Source of the DNA: Mesorhizobium sp.
Lineage (GTDB): Bacteria; Pseudomonadota; Alphaproteobacteria; Rhizobiales; Rhizobiaceae
NCBI GenBank assembly: GCA_004020545.1
Contig: SAQE01000004.1
Span: forward strand, 160,500-224,499
Length of the DNA stretch: 64,000 nucleotides
Reading direction: 5' to 3'
Shown here: piece after piece, positions 63,946 through 64,000 of the stretch
Numbering within the stretch: the stretch's first letter is position 1
Layout: the number at the start of each line of letters is the position of its first letter
Position numbers and translations under genes: made by a program
Notes under the pieces: model-generated
What the model saw: only the letters and a program-made list of their open reading frames with translations
Databases searched by the model: none
Told to the model about the DNA's origin: nothing

Positions 63946-64000
63946 CTAGATGTGAGCTTTCAGGAGGTTGTCCATTCGGCCCGGGCCGGGAAAGCTGAGG
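63946..64000 (-). CDS. Possible C-terminal end of a minus-strand gene
   Basis: Read on the minus strand from the window edge, one frame is open for 17 codons and ends LSFPGPGRMDNLLKAHI then TAG at 63948-63946. It would be convergent with rnhA. The piece is too short to identify, and open frames of this length occur by chance. Confidence 0.25.
   Translation of the reverse strand, partial: LSFPGPGRMDNLLKAHI

Overview
The window reads as chromosome of a high-GC alphaproteobacterium of the Rhizobiales, most likely Mesorhizobium or a close relative. This rests on the gene set (rhizobial agp-type alpha-galactoside transporter, BluB, DUF1344, IalB, TlyA next to Dxs), the gene order coxB-coxA-ctaB-coxF-ctaG-coxC-DUF983-surf1-ispH-thrB-rnhA, and a family of short palindromic repeats like the RIME elements of rhizobia. 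It is recognition from memory, not a database search. I saw no rRNA or tRNA gene and no CRISPR array.

Layout. 1-4660: the 3' end of glyS, a very acidic small protein, two exported proteins of unknown role, sua5 and an FAD-linked 2-hydroxyacid dehydrogenase. 4752-8050: a 3.3-kb IS1595/ISXO2-type transposon with 27-bp perfect inverted repeats and an 8-bp target duplication. It is inserted in the middle of a palindromic repeat and carries a Fic protein, a frameshifted transposase and a small predicted DNA-binding protein. 8307-11443: a DUF6101-like gene, ubiA and purD. 11462-21546: an alpha-galactoside catabolism locus with two family-4 glycosidases, a peptide/nickel-type ABC importer with both ATPases fused, and a divergent AraC regulator. 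21568-23874: a GH25 lysozyme-like protein, a TacA-TacT toxin-antitoxin pair with a visible operator, and a small four-cysteine protein. 24065-26614: acyl-CoA dehydrogenase and enoyl-CoA hydratase. 26822-29888: a compact four-gene envelope operon of unknown function. 29910-43339: housekeeping genes (pdxH, a DnaJ-class gene, fabI, aroC, ribB(A), xseB), an MFS/TetR pair with three operator palindromes, and bluB behind a cobalamin riboswitch. 43549-48473: dxs, a GFA protein, tlyA and a TrmA-type RNA methyltransferase. 48644-54431: a caspase-fold protein lacking its catalytic cysteine, a transglutaminase-like peptidase, tldD and ialB. 54759-63939: the aa3 cytochrome oxidase cluster running into ispH, thrB and rnhA.

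The genes that clearly work together are: the agp/mel locus (uptake and hydrolysis of melibiose/raffinose-type sugars under an AraC activator); the cox operon (subunits II, I, III, heme O synthase, copper chaperone CtaG, Surf1); the MFS/TetR pair; the TacAT pair; and the riboswitch with bluB, which makes the lower ligand of vitamin B12. The strongest non-routine signals are the Fic-carrying transposon in a reconstructable target, a palindromic repeat translated inside a signal peptide, the pseudo-caspase with about 68-residue tandem repeats, a TacT toxin with Cys at the expected catalytic Tyr, and the unknown envelope operon at 26822-29888.
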